DNA from: Flavobacterium pisciphilum | GTDB lineage: Bacteria; Bacteroidota; Bacteroidia; Flavobacteriales; Flavobacteriaceae | DNA: 64,000 nt | Direction of reading: 5' to 3' | Assembly (NCBI RefSeq): GCF_020905345.1 | Contig: NZ_JAJJMO010000001.1 | Span: 3,162,001-3,226,000 of the forward strand | Part shown: positions 53,399-62,994 of the stretch, piece by piece | Numbering within the stretch: the first letter of the stretch is position 1 | Layout: each line of letters starts with the position of its first letter | Translations under genes and position numbers: made by a program | Notes under the pieces: generated by a model | Seen by the model: the letters and a program-made list of their open reading frames with translations, nothing else | Databases searched by the model: none | Told to the model about the DNA's origin: nothing

Positions 53399-56227
53399 TT
53401 AGAAATTATAACTTAATGTAAAGTTCCAAGTTCTTCCAAAACCAAAGAATACTTGGTTGTTTGTTGCTACCCCATTATATGTTCTTCCAGCTGAAGCATA
53501 AGTAGCTCCATCTTTTCCATTAATGAAATCATCAGCAAAAGTATTTGTTCTAGATTCAGCAATGTAAATTTTGTCTAAAACGTTGTTTACGTTTAATCTA
53601 AAGTTCATTGATTTGTCTTTGTCTCTTCCTAAAAGCATTTTGTATGAGAAACCTGCATCCATAATTCCGTAAGAAGGTAATTCTAAAGCTCCTTTGTTGT
53701 CTGGAGAAGTAAAATCTACTGGGCTTAATCCTGCGTATAATTTGTCATTAAAATTGTAGTTAGCATCAAGAGTTACTCTTGTTAGTACTTCGTAAGATGC
53801 ACCTAAAGAAGCTGTTATTTGTGCAGCATCACCAACTTTTACTTTGTCCATGTAAACTGTAGCTCCTGTAAATTCTGGAATTGGAGTATTGTCTGCTTGT
53901 AAATAAGCATTTACAGTTGCATTTCCTTTGTATTCCCAAATTCCGTAAGAGAACATTGCGTTAACTTTTAATTTTTCAGTCAAATTTGAACTTCCTTCAA
54001 ATTCAATTCCTGAGTGAACTTCATTAAGACCTACGTATTCTGTATAAGTAGTATTTGAAGGGTATTGAGCACTAGTTGGAAGAGCTTTACCTTTTAAATA
54101 TCTATCATTCCAAGTTGTGTTATAAACGTTAACAGTAGCATTGAAGAAACGAGAACGGAATCCGTATCCAGCTTCAAAACCAATGATTTTTTCGTTAGTA
54201 AGGTTAGGGTTTACTGTTGATTTATTATTTGGGTAAACAGCGTTAAAAAACGGTTGTTTTGAGTAATAACCAGCATTTACGTATACATTGTTTTTCTCAT
54301 TAATGTTGTAGTTTGCACCACCTTTTACGTTTCCACCTACTATATTTTTGTAGTCTGTTGAAGCTAATTCAGGATTTACAGCTGGATCGTACAAGAAGTT
54401 ATCTTCTCTTTTGTATCCTTGTTGAGAGACTGCCCCTTGAATAAATGCAGTTAAATTATCTTTAGAGTACTCTAATTGAGTAAAAGCTCCATACCATCTT
54501 ACATTTCCAGTACTGTTGAATGAAATTTTATCATAATCTACTTTTTTGAAAACATTCCATTGAACGTCTGTAGAATACTCAGTTGTAAGGTGTCTACCTC
54601 CTGGTTGTAAGCTTTTAATGGATGTATCGTAAAATTCACCTCCACCTAGTAGGTCATTTAGTACAGTAAAGTGATATCCTTTGTAAGTTCTAGCATCAAC
54701 TCCAAAATCTAAAGTTAATGTATTGCTTAATTTTTTATTCAAGTTAATTACAGCACCAAACCAGTCATGTGAGTTGATAGATGCAGTTTGTGAGATTCCT
54801 GAAGTTCCTGAACTTGCAGCAGCAGGAGTGTTAGCATTTGATCCTGAAGAGAATGTGTTTTGGTAAACACCTCCAACTTTAGCTCTAGTTTGTAATCCAG
54901 TAAAACCATCTATATAAACCGATTGACCAGAGTTGTAAGCTACAATTTTATCATAATCTACTAAACCATTAGCTGTTCTGAATGCTGTTGCATCACTGTA
55001 GACTTTTCCTCTAATACCACCTGAAGCACTTGCTCCAGCTCCACGTCCCATTGAAGCGTAAAATACACTAGAAAGTTTAGTAGTTTCGTTTATTTTGTAA
55101 TCCCAGTTGATAGAAGCAATTGGTTTGTGGTAGTAGTTTTTTCTAATATTGTACGTTTCTCCATCTAAATATCCTGCATCTGCATTATATCTTGTATTTG
55201 GGTTGTCAACAGAACCGTATTTTTGGTAAGTTTCAATTGATATGTTTGAAGATCTCTGATTGTGCCATTGTGGCGCACCAGTTAAAGTAAATTGGAAATC
55301 ATGTTTGTTGTCTTTTGTAGAATATCCTAAAGCTACATAATAATTAGTACCTTCGAATTCTGTTCCTTTTACATATCCGTCTCCACGAGTTTGTGACAAT
55401 AAAACAGAAGCAGAAAGACCATTGTCTAATTTTCCAGTATTGTAAGATCCTTGCAATTTTAAATAATTTGCATTACCAAATCCTGAAGAAAATGACCCAC
55501 CTTCTTTCATGTCAGAAGATTTAGTTACAATGTTTATTGTTCCTCCTACAGAAGATACAGCAAGTTTAGATGAACCTAGACCTCTTTGTACTTGCATTGC
55601 TGAAGTTACATCTGCAAGTCCAGCCCAGTTACTCCAGTAAACAGTTCCACCTTCCATGTCGTTAATTGGCATACCATTTACCATTACAGCAATGTTTTTT
55701 TGGTCAAATCCACGAATGTTAATTCTTGAATCTCCGTATCCACCACCACCTTTTGTAGTATATACTGAAGGTGTATTTCTTAAGATTTCAGGAAATTCCT
55801 GAGTTCCTAATTTTGCTTGAATTTCTGAAGCTTTAATTGTAGAAACAGCAACAGGAGTTTTTCTGTCCTTTGCGATATCAACTATGGTACTTTTTATAAC
55901 AATCTCTTCTAATTGGTTAGAGTTTGATGTTAAAACGATAGTTCCTAAATTAGTTGTTCCGCCTTTAGAAACAGAAAATTTAATTGTTTTAGTATCGTAA
56001 CCTAAGTAAGAAATAACTATTTCTCCAGAAGCTACTGAAGTTGAAATAGAAAATTTTCCATCAAAATCGCTTGAACTAGCTTCGGTTGATCCTTTAACAA
56101 CAGCGTTAGCTCCAGGTAAAGAATTTGAACCATCGGTAATAGTACCTGTGATTTTTCCTTGCGAAAATACGGTTGAAACTATCATGAACAATAGTCCTGT
56201 GAGTAACCAATTTTTCATTGTCTTCAT
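53399..56227 (-). CDS. TonB-dependent outer-membrane receptor
   Basis: This 942-residue protein starts with a signal peptide (MKTMKNWLLTGLLFMIVSTVFSQ). A carboxypeptidase-regulatory-like beta-sandwich follows (about 24-105, GKITGTITDGSNSLPGANAVVKG), then a plug domain (about 125-235, with INIRGFDQKNIAVMVNGMPINDMEGG). A long beta-barrel ends in the aromatic FTLSYNF signature. Such receptors import iron complexes, vitamins or oligosaccharides using TonB energy. There is no SusD partner and no iron gene next to it, so the substrate cannot be assigned. It is transcribed alone with its own -7 box and terminator. Confidence 0.94.
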   Translation of the reverse strand: MKTMKNWLLTGLLFMIVSTVFSQGKITGTITDGSNSLPGANAVVKGSTEASSSDFDGKFSISTSVASGEIVISYLGYDTKTIKFSVSKGGTTNLGTIVLTSNSNQLEEIVIKSTIVDIAKDRKTPVAVSTIKASEIQAKLGTQEFPEILRNTPSVYTTKGGGGYGDSRINIRGFDQKNIAVMVNGMPINDMEGGTVYWSNWAGLADVTSAMQVQRGLGSSKLAVSSVGGTINIVTKSSDMKEGGSFSSGFGNANYLKLQGSYNTGKLDNGLSASVLLSQTRGDGYVKGTEFEGTNYYVALGYSTKDNKHDFQFTLTGAPQWHNQRSSNISIETYQKYGSVDNPNTRYNADAGYLDGETYNIRKNYYHKPIASINWDYKINETTKLSSVFYASMGRGAGASASGGIRGKVYSDATAFRTANGLVDYDKIVAYNSGQSVYIDGFTGLQTRAKVGGVYQNTFSSGSNANTPAAASSGTSGISQTASINSHDWFGAVINLNKKLSNTLTLDFGVDARTYKGYHFTVLNDLLGGGEFYDTSIKSLQPGGRHLTTEYSTDVQWNVFKKVDYDKISFNSTGNVRWYGAFTQLEYSKDNLTAFIQGAVSQQGYKREDNFLYDPAVNPELASTDYKNIVGGNVKGGANYNINEKNNVYVNAGYYSKQPFFNAVYPNNKSTVNPNLTNEKIIGFEAGYGFRSRFFNATVNVYNTTWNDRYLKGKALPTSAQYPSNTTYTEYVGLNEVHSGIEFEGSSNLTEKLKVNAMFSYGIWEYKGNATVNAYLQADNTPIPEFTGATVYMDKVKVGDAAQITASLGASYEVLTRVTLDANYNFNDKLYAGLSPVDFTSPDNKGALELPSYGIMDAGFSYKMLLGRDKDKSMNFRLNVNNVLDKIYIAESRTNTFADDFINGKDGATYASAGRTYNGVATNNQVFFGFGRTWNFTLSYNF

Positions 56228-56252
56228 TTGTTATTTAGTTAATTGTTTTTGG

Positions 56253-56260
56253 CAAAATTA
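56253..56260 (-). promoter_or_regulatory. -7 promoter box of the TonB-dependent receptor gene
   Basis: TAATTTTG on the minus strand matches TAnnTTTG, 25 nt before the ATG. A TTG lies 25 nt upstream of it, slightly beyond normal spacing. Confidence 0.48.
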
Positions 56261-56482
56261 TAACAAATTAATCGGATTATGTTATCAAAACGTTAAGAAA
56301 ATTATGTTTTGCGTAATCTCTTGAATATTAAAGGGGTTTTGTTGATTTATAATAAGGAAATTAATGTTTTTTTGAATTTTCAACGTGATTATTTGTTAAA
56401 ATGGCAATGAGCTTTAGCCATAAAAAGGGAGTTGGTGTTAAATTTGGATGAACAGAATATGTTGAAAATTAGTATTATAAGA

Positions 56483-56519
56483 AAAAGCTTATTGATCGGA
56501 TGTGAATCAATAAGCTTTT
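56483..56519 (-). terminator. intrinsic terminator of pgi
   Basis: A 14-bp perfect stem, AAAAGCTTATTGAT at 56483-56496 with ATCAATAAGCTTTT at 56506-56519, lies 31 nt past the pgi stop. The rest of the 322-bp space up to the receptor gene shows nothing else I can support. Confidence 0.87.
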
Positions 56520-56549
56520 ATGTATTGTGTAGTATTAAGTTTCTAGTAC

Positions 56550-58193
56550 TTACTTATTTTTTAAGAAATAATTTAGTAAAAAAGAAGTTGAACTATCGTG
56601 GTTTTTTACTGTTTTTGTATTGATTTCATCAAGTATAGAATTAGCCAATTGCTTTCCTAATTCTACTCCCCATTGATCATAGCTAAATATATTCCATATA
56701 ATTCCTTGTACAAATATTTTGTGTTCATATAGAGCAATTAATGAACCTAAAGATTTTGGAGTTAGTTTTTGAATCAATATTGTATTTGTAGGTTTGTTAC
56801 CAGTAAATACTTTAAAAGGTAATAAAAATGCTGCCTTGTCTGCTGCAAGACCTTGTTTGTCAAATTCGGCTTGAACTTGTTCTTTTGTTTTTCCGTGCAA
56901 TAAGGCTTCCGTTTGTGCAAAGAAGTTTGACATCAATTTATTGTGATGGTCTTCGTTACCGTATAAAGGTTTGATATACCCGATAAAATCAGTTGGAATT
57001 AATTTTGTTCCTTGATGTATTAATTGGAAAAAAGCATGTTGTGAGTTTGTTCCAGGTTCTCCCCAAATGATTGTTCCAGTTTGGTAGTTAACAGGTTTTC
57101 CATCACGTCCAACACTTTTTCCATTGCTTTCCATGGTTGCTTGTTGCAAATAAGGAGCTAATTTTTGTAAATACTGTGTGTATGGAATTAATGCTTCGCT
57201 TTCGGCTCCAAAGAAATTATTGTACCAAACACTTAATAGAGCTAGAATTACTGGAATGTTTTGATCAAACTCGGCCGATTTAAAATGTTCGTCCATTTCA
57301 TAAGCACCATTTAACAATTCGTCATAATTATCAAATCCAACAGCTAAGCTAATGCTTAAACCAACGGCACTCCATAATGAAAAGCGTCCTCCAACCCAAT
57401 CCCACATAGGAAAAACATTGTCAGGGTTAATTCCAAATTCAGTAACTTTTTCAATGTTAGTTGATACTGCTACGAAATGTTTTGCGATGTCTTCCTGACT
57501 AGCCGATTTTAAAAACCATTCTTTTATGGTTTCTGAATTGGTTAGTGTTTCTTGAGTAGTGAAAGTTTTAGAGACAATTACGAATAATGTTGTTTCTGGG
57601 TTTAATTTTTTAATTACTTCATTAACATGGTCGCCATCTACATTTGAAACAAAATGTGTCGTTAGGTGATTTTTGTAAAATTGTAAAGCTTCAACCGCCA
57701 TTACAGGTCCTAAATCAGATCCACCAATACCAATGTTTACAATATCAGTAAATGTTTTTCCTGTGAATCCTTTTCTTGCTCCAGAAGTAACTTCTTGGGT
57801 GAATGTTTTTATTTTGTTTTTTACGCTATAAACTTCAGGTATTACATTTTGTCCATCAGCTTTTATTACTGCAGATTCTTTGGCGCGTAATGCGGTGTGT
57901 AGTACAGCTCTGTTTTCTGTTTGATTAATTAGCTCACCATTAAAGTAATCACTAATTGCATTCTTTACTCCAATTGTATTGGCTAATTCAAGTAAAAGAG
58001 ATATTGTTTCTTGATTGATATTGTTCTTAGAGTAATCAACTAAAAAATCATTCCATTTTAAATTGAATTTTTCTGCTCTTGAATTGTCAGCTTGAAACAA
58101 TTCTTGCATAGTAGTTCCTTGGATGTCTTTATAGTGGTTTTGTAATTTTTTCCACGCTTCGGTCCCAGTTGGGTTTGTTGTATTTAAAGCCAT
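56550..58193 (-). CDS. pgi: glucose-6-phosphate isomerase
   Basis: Pgi interconverts glucose 6-phosphate and fructose 6-phosphate in glycolysis. The 547-residue protein starts at the ATG at 58193 ([18 protein letters not shown]). Signature segments are [33 protein letters not shown] and the family signature near [17 protein letters not shown]. The catalytic region continues through [22 protein letters not shown] and the C-terminal [14 protein letters not shown] [13 protein letters not shown]. The frame extends 13 codons upstream to a TTG, but the ATG start matches the family. It is monocistronic. Confidence 0.97.
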   Translation of the reverse strand: MALNTTNPTGTEAWKKLQNHYKDIQGTTMQELFQADNSRAEKFNLKWNDFLVDYSKNNINQETISLLLELANTIGVKNAISDYFNGELINQTENRAVLHTALRAKESAVIKADGQNVIPEVYSVKNKIKTFTQEVTSGARKGFTGKTFTDIVNIGIGGSDLGPVMAVEALQFYKNHLTTHFVSNVDGDHVNEVIKKLNPETTLFVIVSKTFTTQETLTNSETIKEWFLKSASQEDIAKHFVAVSTNIEKVTEFGINPDNVFPMWDWVGGRFSLWSAVGLSISLAVGFDNYDELLNGAYEMDEHFKSAEFDQNIPVILALLSVWYNNFFGAESEALIPYTQYLQKLAPYLQQATMESNGKSVGRDGKPVNYQTGTIIWGEPGTNSQHAFFQLIHQGTKLIPTDFIGYIKPLYGNEDHHNKLMSNFFAQTEALLHGKTKEQVQAEFDKQGLAADKAAFLLPFKVFTGNKPTNTILIQKLTPKSLGSLIALYEHKIFVQGIIWNIFSYDQWGVELGKQLANSILDEINTKTVKNHDSSTSFLLNYFLKNK

Positions 58194-58357
58194 TTTTATG
58201 TTTAAAATTGTAGTTCGGTTATTGAAAAACAAAAATACTGAAATTAGTTTTAATTGTTTGAAACTTTACAGTTATATAACAAAATTAAGGCTTATACGTG
58301 TATTATGATGTTCTTTATTAATTGTTCTAGGAGGGCTTGTGGAGTGAGTAATAATGG

Positions 58358-59578
58358 CTACAAATTACCAATGCTGTCCAGTTCTCTTTTTAGAGGTTCT
58401 ATTTGTTTCATAAAACGTTCTCTGTTTCTGCCAGTCAACGATTCTCCGGTAGGTAAGTTGAGTTTTAAAGCATCTACTTGTACGCCATTTTTCCAGAAGC
58501 GATAACATACGTGAGGTCCTGTTGCTAAACCAGTACTTCCTACTAGTCCAATAGTTTGACCTTGTGTGACACGTTGTCCGCGTCTTACTAATATTCGAGA
58601 CATATGTAAATATTGAGTAGAGTAAGTACCATTATGTTTTACTTTAACAAAATTTCCATTTCCAGCTGTATACCCCGTAGTTTCTACAATTCCGGCTGCT
58701 GTTGTAGATATTGGGGTTCCTGTAGGTGCCGCATAATCGGTTCCTTTATGTGCTTTCCAAGTATGTTGTACAGGGTGGAATCTATTGCTAGTAAATCTAG
58801 ATGTGATTCGGCTAAATTTTATTGGTGTCTTTAAAAAAAGATTTTTAAGCGTTTTTCCTTGATCGTCATAATATTCTATTCTTCCAGATGTTGTGTCTTG
58901 TTCAAAAGGAAATGCATAAACGAGTTTACCTTTGTATTCAAAGAAAGCAGCTTCAAGTTCTTCAACGCCATCATAGATAGAGTCATTTATAAAGCGTTCT
59001 TTAAAAATTAAGCCATAGCGATCTCCTTTTTTTAGTTTGAAGAAGTCAATTGACCAAGCAAATATTTTAGTAATTCGACCAGCAAGAGCGGCTTCGACAC
59101 TTTCATTGCCTAAAGTTTCTGATAAAGAACTTTTTAAAACGCCACCTATTATTTTTCGTTTAAGAGTAACGGGTTTTACTTTTCTGTATGCCTTTGCTAT
59201 GCTGTCTCGTAAATCAATTACATAATAGCTTAATGCATCGGGCTGGTAAATGAAAACTTGTAGGTCATTTGTTTTGTTTTTTGATCTAAGGAGCGTGTAT
59301 GGTTTGTGGTAACGTATTGATCTAACGTTAAACGAGTCTTTAATTTGTTCTACAATAGTGTAGACTTGCTTGTTACCAATGTTTTGTCCTTGTATGATAG
59401 TGCCAAAGGTTTGCCCTTTTTCTATAGTGTCATTAACTACATTGTAGTCAGCATAATTAAATCCAAATTCAGTTTTAGGTGGTTTTGGTTTGGTAATTTT
59501 AGTTTCAATTTTATCCGTTGTTTTATTACATGATATTATTAAAAATAACATTATTATAATTGCTGATACTTGTTTCAA
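58358..59578 (-). CDS. lipoprotein M23-family peptidoglycan endopeptidase
   Basis: This 406-residue protein has a lipoprotein signal (MKQVSAIIIMLFLIISC, Cys17). A long N-terminal region follows (about 30-250, LysM/OapA-like context with FGTIIQGQNIGNKQVYTIVEQI), then a C-terminal M23 domain (about 270-385). The zinc ligands HKGTD (HxxxD) and the YLHMSR His are present. The usual HxH motif reads GPHVCYRFW, so the third zinc ligand would be Cys. M23 enzymes cut peptide cross-links in peptidoglycan. It is 18 bp downstream of the tryptophan dioxygenase gene on the same strand, probably by chance of operon packing. Confidence 0.92.
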   Translation of the reverse strand: MKQVSAIIIMLFLIISCNKTTDKIETKITKPKPPKTEFGFNYADYNVVNDTIEKGQTFGTIIQGQNIGNKQVYTIVEQIKDSFNVRSIRYHKPYTLLRSKNKTNDLQVFIYQPDALSYYVIDLRDSIAKAYRKVKPVTLKRKIIGGVLKSSLSETLGNESVEAALAGRITKIFAWSIDFFKLKKGDRYGLIFKERFINDSIYDGVEELEAAFFEYKGKLVYAFPFEQDTTSGRIEYYDDQGKTLKNLFLKTPIKFSRITSRFTSNRFHPVQHTWKAHKGTDYAAPTGTPISTTAAGIVETTGYTAGNGNFVKVKHNGTYSTQYLHMSRILVRRGQRVTQGQTIGLVGSTGLATGPHVCYRFWKNGVQVDALKLNLPTGESLTGRNRERFMKQIEPLKRELDSIGNL

Positions 59579-59596
59579 ACTTTCCTTTTTTATTAA

Positions 59597-60538
59597 TTAA
59601 ACTTCTTTTTCATTTCCCCAATTGGCTAATTCTTCTGGACTCCATAGTTCTGGAAAAAATATCCTCCGTTGGTATTTTGGATGCATGTATTTTTGCCAAT
59701 CACTTCCGCCAGTTGCTTCTCCATTTCCTTTTCCGCTTTCAAGAATGTATTTTATGGCTGTGTTTAAATGTTGCATTACCCAAGTAATATTTACTGTATG
59801 GTCATAATGACGCATGGCTTGAATTAATGTTGGGTTCTTTTGATCTTTTTCTGGAAGTTGTTTGAATTTTTGCCAAATGTTTTTGGTTTGATATTCTTTC
59901 ATTTGAGTCAGAAATTGAGATTTGTATTTTTTCTCAAATTCTTGAAGTAAATATGATTTCTTTCCTGTTTTGTAATCCTTTCCAGCAGCTTGCCAATATA
60001 AGTGCTCAAAGCTAGTTTCTAAGTCAGTGTTTGCGTCAAAGCTATCTTTGTACCTGCGATCTGTTAGGTTGATTACATCGGTTGAAGAGAATTCGATTAG
60101 TCGATATTGTGCGCTCTGAAAACCACTAGCAGGAGTTAATGTGTTTCGGAATTTCATATACTGTTCTACTTCCATTCCGTTTTCCATTATGCTAAATGAG
60201 TTGGTTAGCATATCAAAATATCTTGTAATTCTAGAAAGGCGTTCGCTGAAGAAATCAGTTTGAATATTTTCTACTTCTGAAATTTGTTCAATTTCCCAAA
60301 GAATCATTTTGAATATTAATTCATTTACCTGATGGTACATAATAAATACCATTTCGTCAGGAAGTGTCGTTCTTTGTATTTGTAGATTTAAAAGTGCGTC
60401 AGTTTGAATGTAATCCCAATACGTAATGGGTTTAGACCAAAGCAGACCTTCTAATTGTACGTCTGTTTTTTGGTTGATAGCATGGTATTTTTTATCAATT
60501 TCTTTTAAAATTGATTCTGAATTATCAGTGATATTCAT
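59597..60538 (-). CDS. tryptophan 2,3-dioxygenase family protein
   Basis: This 313-residue haem dioxygenase opens the indole ring of L-tryptophan to N-formylkynurenine. Family segments visible are LLNLQIQRTTLPDEMVFIMYHQVNELIFKMILWE (distal-His region), FRNTLTPASGFQSAQYRLIEF (substrate loop), and RHYDHTVNITWVMQHLNTAIKYI with the proximal His. GEATGGSDWQKYMHPKYQRRIFFPELWSP near the end holds the TGGS motif. The start shares one base with the stop of the DUF3108 gene (TAATG), so they are co-transcribed. hpd and hmgA nearby make this an aromatic amino acid catabolism region. Confidence 0.94.
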   Translation of the reverse strand: MNITDNSESILKEIDKKYHAINQKTDVQLEGLLWSKPITYWDYIQTDALLNLQIQRTTLPDEMVFIMYHQVNELIFKMILWEIEQISEVENIQTDFFSERLSRITRYFDMLTNSFSIMENGMEVEQYMKFRNTLTPASGFQSAQYRLIEFSSTDVINLTDRRYKDSFDANTDLETSFEHLYWQAAGKDYKTGKKSYLLQEFEKKYKSQFLTQMKEYQTKNIWQKFKQLPEKDQKNPTLIQAMRHYDHTVNITWVMQHLNTAIKYILESGKGNGEATGGSDWQKYMHPKYQRRIFFPELWSPEELANWGNEKEV

Positions 60539-61305
60539 TATTTTTTTACTTTAAGTGGATTTTTTAATCCTTTGAACGCATCTAAATCGGCTTTTATCGA
60601 GCCAACAGCAAGTTCAGCTTTTACTCGAACAGGTAATTTGTTGTCGTCATCTGTTATCCAGAGTGTTACGCTTTCTTTTTCTTTGAAAACTCGTCCCGAT
60701 TGTACTAATGGTTTAAATATCATAGTTGGAACGGTCCCAAATTTAGTTGTAATATCCTCACGACCTACGAATTTTAACTTAAATTTTGTTGTTTCGTTGT
60801 CAAAAAACATGTCGATCGTTATTGAGTCTCCTGATTTTAGTTTGTCTATATTAGGATGATTCCTCAAATAATAAAATGCGGATATTATATCTTGTACGTT
60901 TTTGTTAACAGTAACTGTTTTTTCGGTTTTGTGTTTGTAGTCTTTTACTAGAACTCGACCATCTTGACTAAAAAAACCTTCTTGATTTTTGGTGTAGCCG
61001 CCTTCGTCTATTTTTCGTACAAACTGATACGGGTTTCCGGTTTCTTTGTCAAAGTAGCTTTCATATAGGTCGTCTACTTTGAAGAAAAATCGAGACATAC
61101 CTGTTGTGTACCCTTTGCCTACTGCATGGAATACTTTTTTATTATTTACTGTAGCTTCTTTTATTTCGAGAGTTGCATACCCGGCATTTATAATGCCATA
61201 GTGTATTCTAAACTTGAACCATTCACCTACATCAAAAGCATCTTCTTTTTGGGTGTCGAAGCTAAGTGTAAGGATGACGAATATGGAGAGGATTAGTTTT
61301 TTCAT
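60538..61305 (-). CDS. DUF3108 domain exported protein
   Basis: This 255-residue protein starts from the ATG at 61305 and has a signal peptide (MKKLILSIFVILTLSFDTQ). The mature part is beta-rich and matches the DUF3108 pattern: FDVGEWFKFRIHYGIINAGYATLEI, FFKVDDLYESYFD, QDIISAFYYLRNHP and VTLWITDDDNKLPVRVKAEL. The family is periplasmic with a lipocalin-like or LolA-like barrel; the function is unknown. An in-frame TTG at 61320 would add five residues before the signal peptide and is less likely. It overlaps the dioxygenase gene by one base. Confidence 0.9.
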   Translation of the reverse strand: MKKLILSIFVILTLSFDTQKEDAFDVGEWFKFRIHYGIINAGYATLEIKEATVNNKKVFHAVGKGYTTGMSRFFFKVDDLYESYFDKETGNPYQFVRKIDEGGYTKNQEGFFSQDGRVLVKDYKHKTEKTVTVNKNVQDIISAFYYLRNHPNIDKLKSGDSITIDMFFDNETTKFKLKFVGREDITTKFGTVPTMIFKPLVQSGRVFKEKESVTLWITDDDNKLPVRVKAELAVGSIKADLDAFKGLKNPLKVKK

Positions 61306-61361
61306 AAGTTTCTTTGACAATTTATAAAAATAAATGCAAATTCTATTCCAAATGTATTAAA

Positions 61362-61475
61362 ACAAAAAAACTCAGTCAAGGAATGACTGAGTTTTTATGC
61401 TATTAACTAACCAAAAAACTATAAATTATGAAATTTATATCAATTTAGGAAGGAAACCACCCCCTCCTGTTTTGC
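61362..61475 (-). ncRNA. candidate small RNA of about 115 nt
   Basis: On the minus strand, a perfect -7 box TATCTTTG (61488-61481) is followed by about 115 nt without a credible ORF. The transcript ends in a strong terminator whose stem (AAAACTCAGTCA and TGACTGAGTTTT, 61367-61378 and 61384-61395) carries a U tail. The 5' part is GC-rich for this genome, with a purine block (AGGAGGGGGTGG) and a complementary CCTTCC just after it that can fold back. It could instead be a leader or decayed gene end. Confidence 0.5.
61367..61395 (-). terminator. intrinsic terminator of the candidate small RNA
   Basis: A 12-bp perfect stem with a 5-nt loop is flanked by A and T runs. It lies too far from the hpd stop (204 nt) to be its obvious terminator, and a promoter box sits between them. 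Confidence 0.82.
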
Positions 61476-61598
61476 GAGTGCAAAGATAGATACAAACTCC
61501 TTAAAAATAATAGCAAAAAAGTTAGTTTAACATAACATTTGCAAAAAAAGCATCAGTTTAAAGAGGATTTTTTTACATAATGCATAAAAAATGCGTTT

Positions 61599-62759
61599 TT
61601 ACAGCGTTCCTCGCAATTCTTGTTCTCTTTCAATTGACTCAAAAAGGGCTTTAAAGTTCCCTGCACCGAATCCTTTTGCTCCCATTCTCTGAATTATTTC
61701 GAAAAATAGGGTAGGACGGTCTTGAACAGGCTTAGTAAAGATCTGTAATAAATACCCATCTTCATCTGCATCGACCATGATAGCTAGTTTTTCAATTTCA
61801 TTTAAATCTTCTTTCATCATATCCATATGAACTCCGAGTCTTTCAGGAATTGCTTGGTAATAGGTATGAGGAGGAGCAGATAAAAACTCTACACCACGTG
61901 ATTTTAAGTCAGAAACGGTTTTAATAATGTCATCTGTCGCAATGGCAATGTGTTGTATTCCTGGTCCGCCATAAAAATCTAAGTATTCTTCAATTTGAGA
62001 TTTTTTCTTTCCTTCAGCTGGTTCATTGATTGGAAATTTGATTCTCCCGTTTCCGTTGCTCATTACTTTACTCATTAAGGCAGAGTATTCAGTATTGATT
62101 TGTTTGTCATCAAAGGATAAGAAATTCACAAATCCCATAACGTCTTCGTAGAATTTTACCCAAGTATTCATTTCGTTCCAACCTACATTCCCTACCATAT
62201 GATCAATGTATTTTAATCCAGTTGGTTCAGGGTTATAGTCAGATTTCCATTCTTTGTAACCTGGTAAGAAAACACCATTGTAGTTTTTTCTTTCTACAAA
62301 AATATGAACGGTTTCTCCATAAGTGTAGATTCCTGAACGTACTACTTCTCCAAATTCGTCTTTTTCAACAGTTGGTTCCATAAATGAACGAGCTCCACGT
62401 TTCATAGTTTCCTCATAAGCGCTTCTTGCATCTTCAACCCAAAGTGCAGCAACTTTTACTCCATCACCATGTTTTTTAAGATGTTCATGAATTGGTGAAT
62501 CTTGTGTCAATGGAGTAGTTAAAACAATTCTGATTTTGTCTTGTTTCAACACATAAGATGCTTTGTCTTTTACCCCAGTTTCCAATCCTGCATAAGCTAA
62601 TGATTGATAACCAAAAGCTGTTTTGTAATAATGTGCAGATTGTTTTGCATTTCCTACGTAGAATTCTACATAATCTGTTCCTAATAATGGAAGGAAGTCT
62701 TGTGCTCCTTCAAAGATTTTTTCTAAACCGTATTCTACTGATTTTACTTCTTTTGACAT
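61599..62759 (-). CDS. hpd: 4-hydroxyphenylpyruvate dioxygenase
   Basis: The enzyme converts 4-hydroxyphenylpyruvate to homogentisate in tyrosine catabolism. The 386-residue protein starts at the ATG at 62759 (MSKEVKSVEYGLEKIF). It has the two-VOC-domain layout: DYVEFYVGNAKQSAHYYKTAFGY in the N-domain, and KYIDHMVGNV, GPGIQHIAIATDDI (iron-ligand His residues) and the C-terminal EIIQRMGAKGFGAGNFKALFESIEREQ in the catalytic domain. The last holds the iron-ligand Glu and the C-terminal gate helix. hmgA, the next step, lies upstream on the same strand with a decayed gene fragment between them. Confidence 0.97.
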   Translation of the reverse strand: MSKEVKSVEYGLEKIFEGAQDFLPLLGTDYVEFYVGNAKQSAHYYKTAFGYQSLAYAGLETGVKDKASYVLKQDKIRIVLTTPLTQDSPIHEHLKKHGDGVKVAALWVEDARSAYEETMKRGARSFMEPTVEKDEFGEVVRSGIYTYGETVHIFVERKNYNGVFLPGYKEWKSDYNPEPTGLKYIDHMVGNVGWNEMNTWVKFYEDVMGFVNFLSFDDKQINTEYSALMSKVMSNGNGRIKFPINEPAEGKKKSQIEEYLDFYGGPGIQHIAIATDDIIKTVSDLKSRGVEFLSAPPHTYYQAIPERLGVHMDMMKEDLNEIEKLAIMVDADEDGYLLQIFTKPVQDRPTLFFEIIQRMGAKGFGAGNFKALFESIEREQELRGTL

Positions 62760-62839
62760 GATTTTTTTAATTTGAAAATGTGTCAATTAGAAAATTTGAT
62801 ACTGTGCGCATAGATAGGATTATCTTACGAACATATTTT

Positions 62840-62989
62840 CTAATTTTTCATTTTTGATGTTGATATTATTTTATTTAAAATTTTTAAAATTTCTGGCAGA
62901 TCATTTAATAAACCGGTACAATTTGGATATTCTTTGTGCGCTTCACATAAGAATAGCCAATATTCAGTTTCATCAGCTTCTTTTAATTG
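62840..62989 (-). pseudogene. C-terminal fragment of a four-helix-bundle (23S rRNA IVP-like) gene
   Basis: Directly after the hmgA stop, a 49-codon frame without a start codon reads QLKEADETEYWLFLCEAHK and then NDLPEILKILNKIISTSK before a stop. LKEADETEYWL is a hallmark of the last third of four-helix-bundle proteins of the 23S rRNA intervening-sequence family. The first two-thirds are missing, and hmgA occupies their place. It is a remnant, not a working gene. Confidence 0.68.
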
Positions 62990-62994
62990 CTAAT

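Noticed and set aside
61415..61450. Tiny plus-strand ORF MKFISI after the terminator near 61395, as a possible leader peptide
   Set aside because: No gene follows on the plus strand, and the region is better explained as the minus-strand transcript between TATCTTTG and the terminator.
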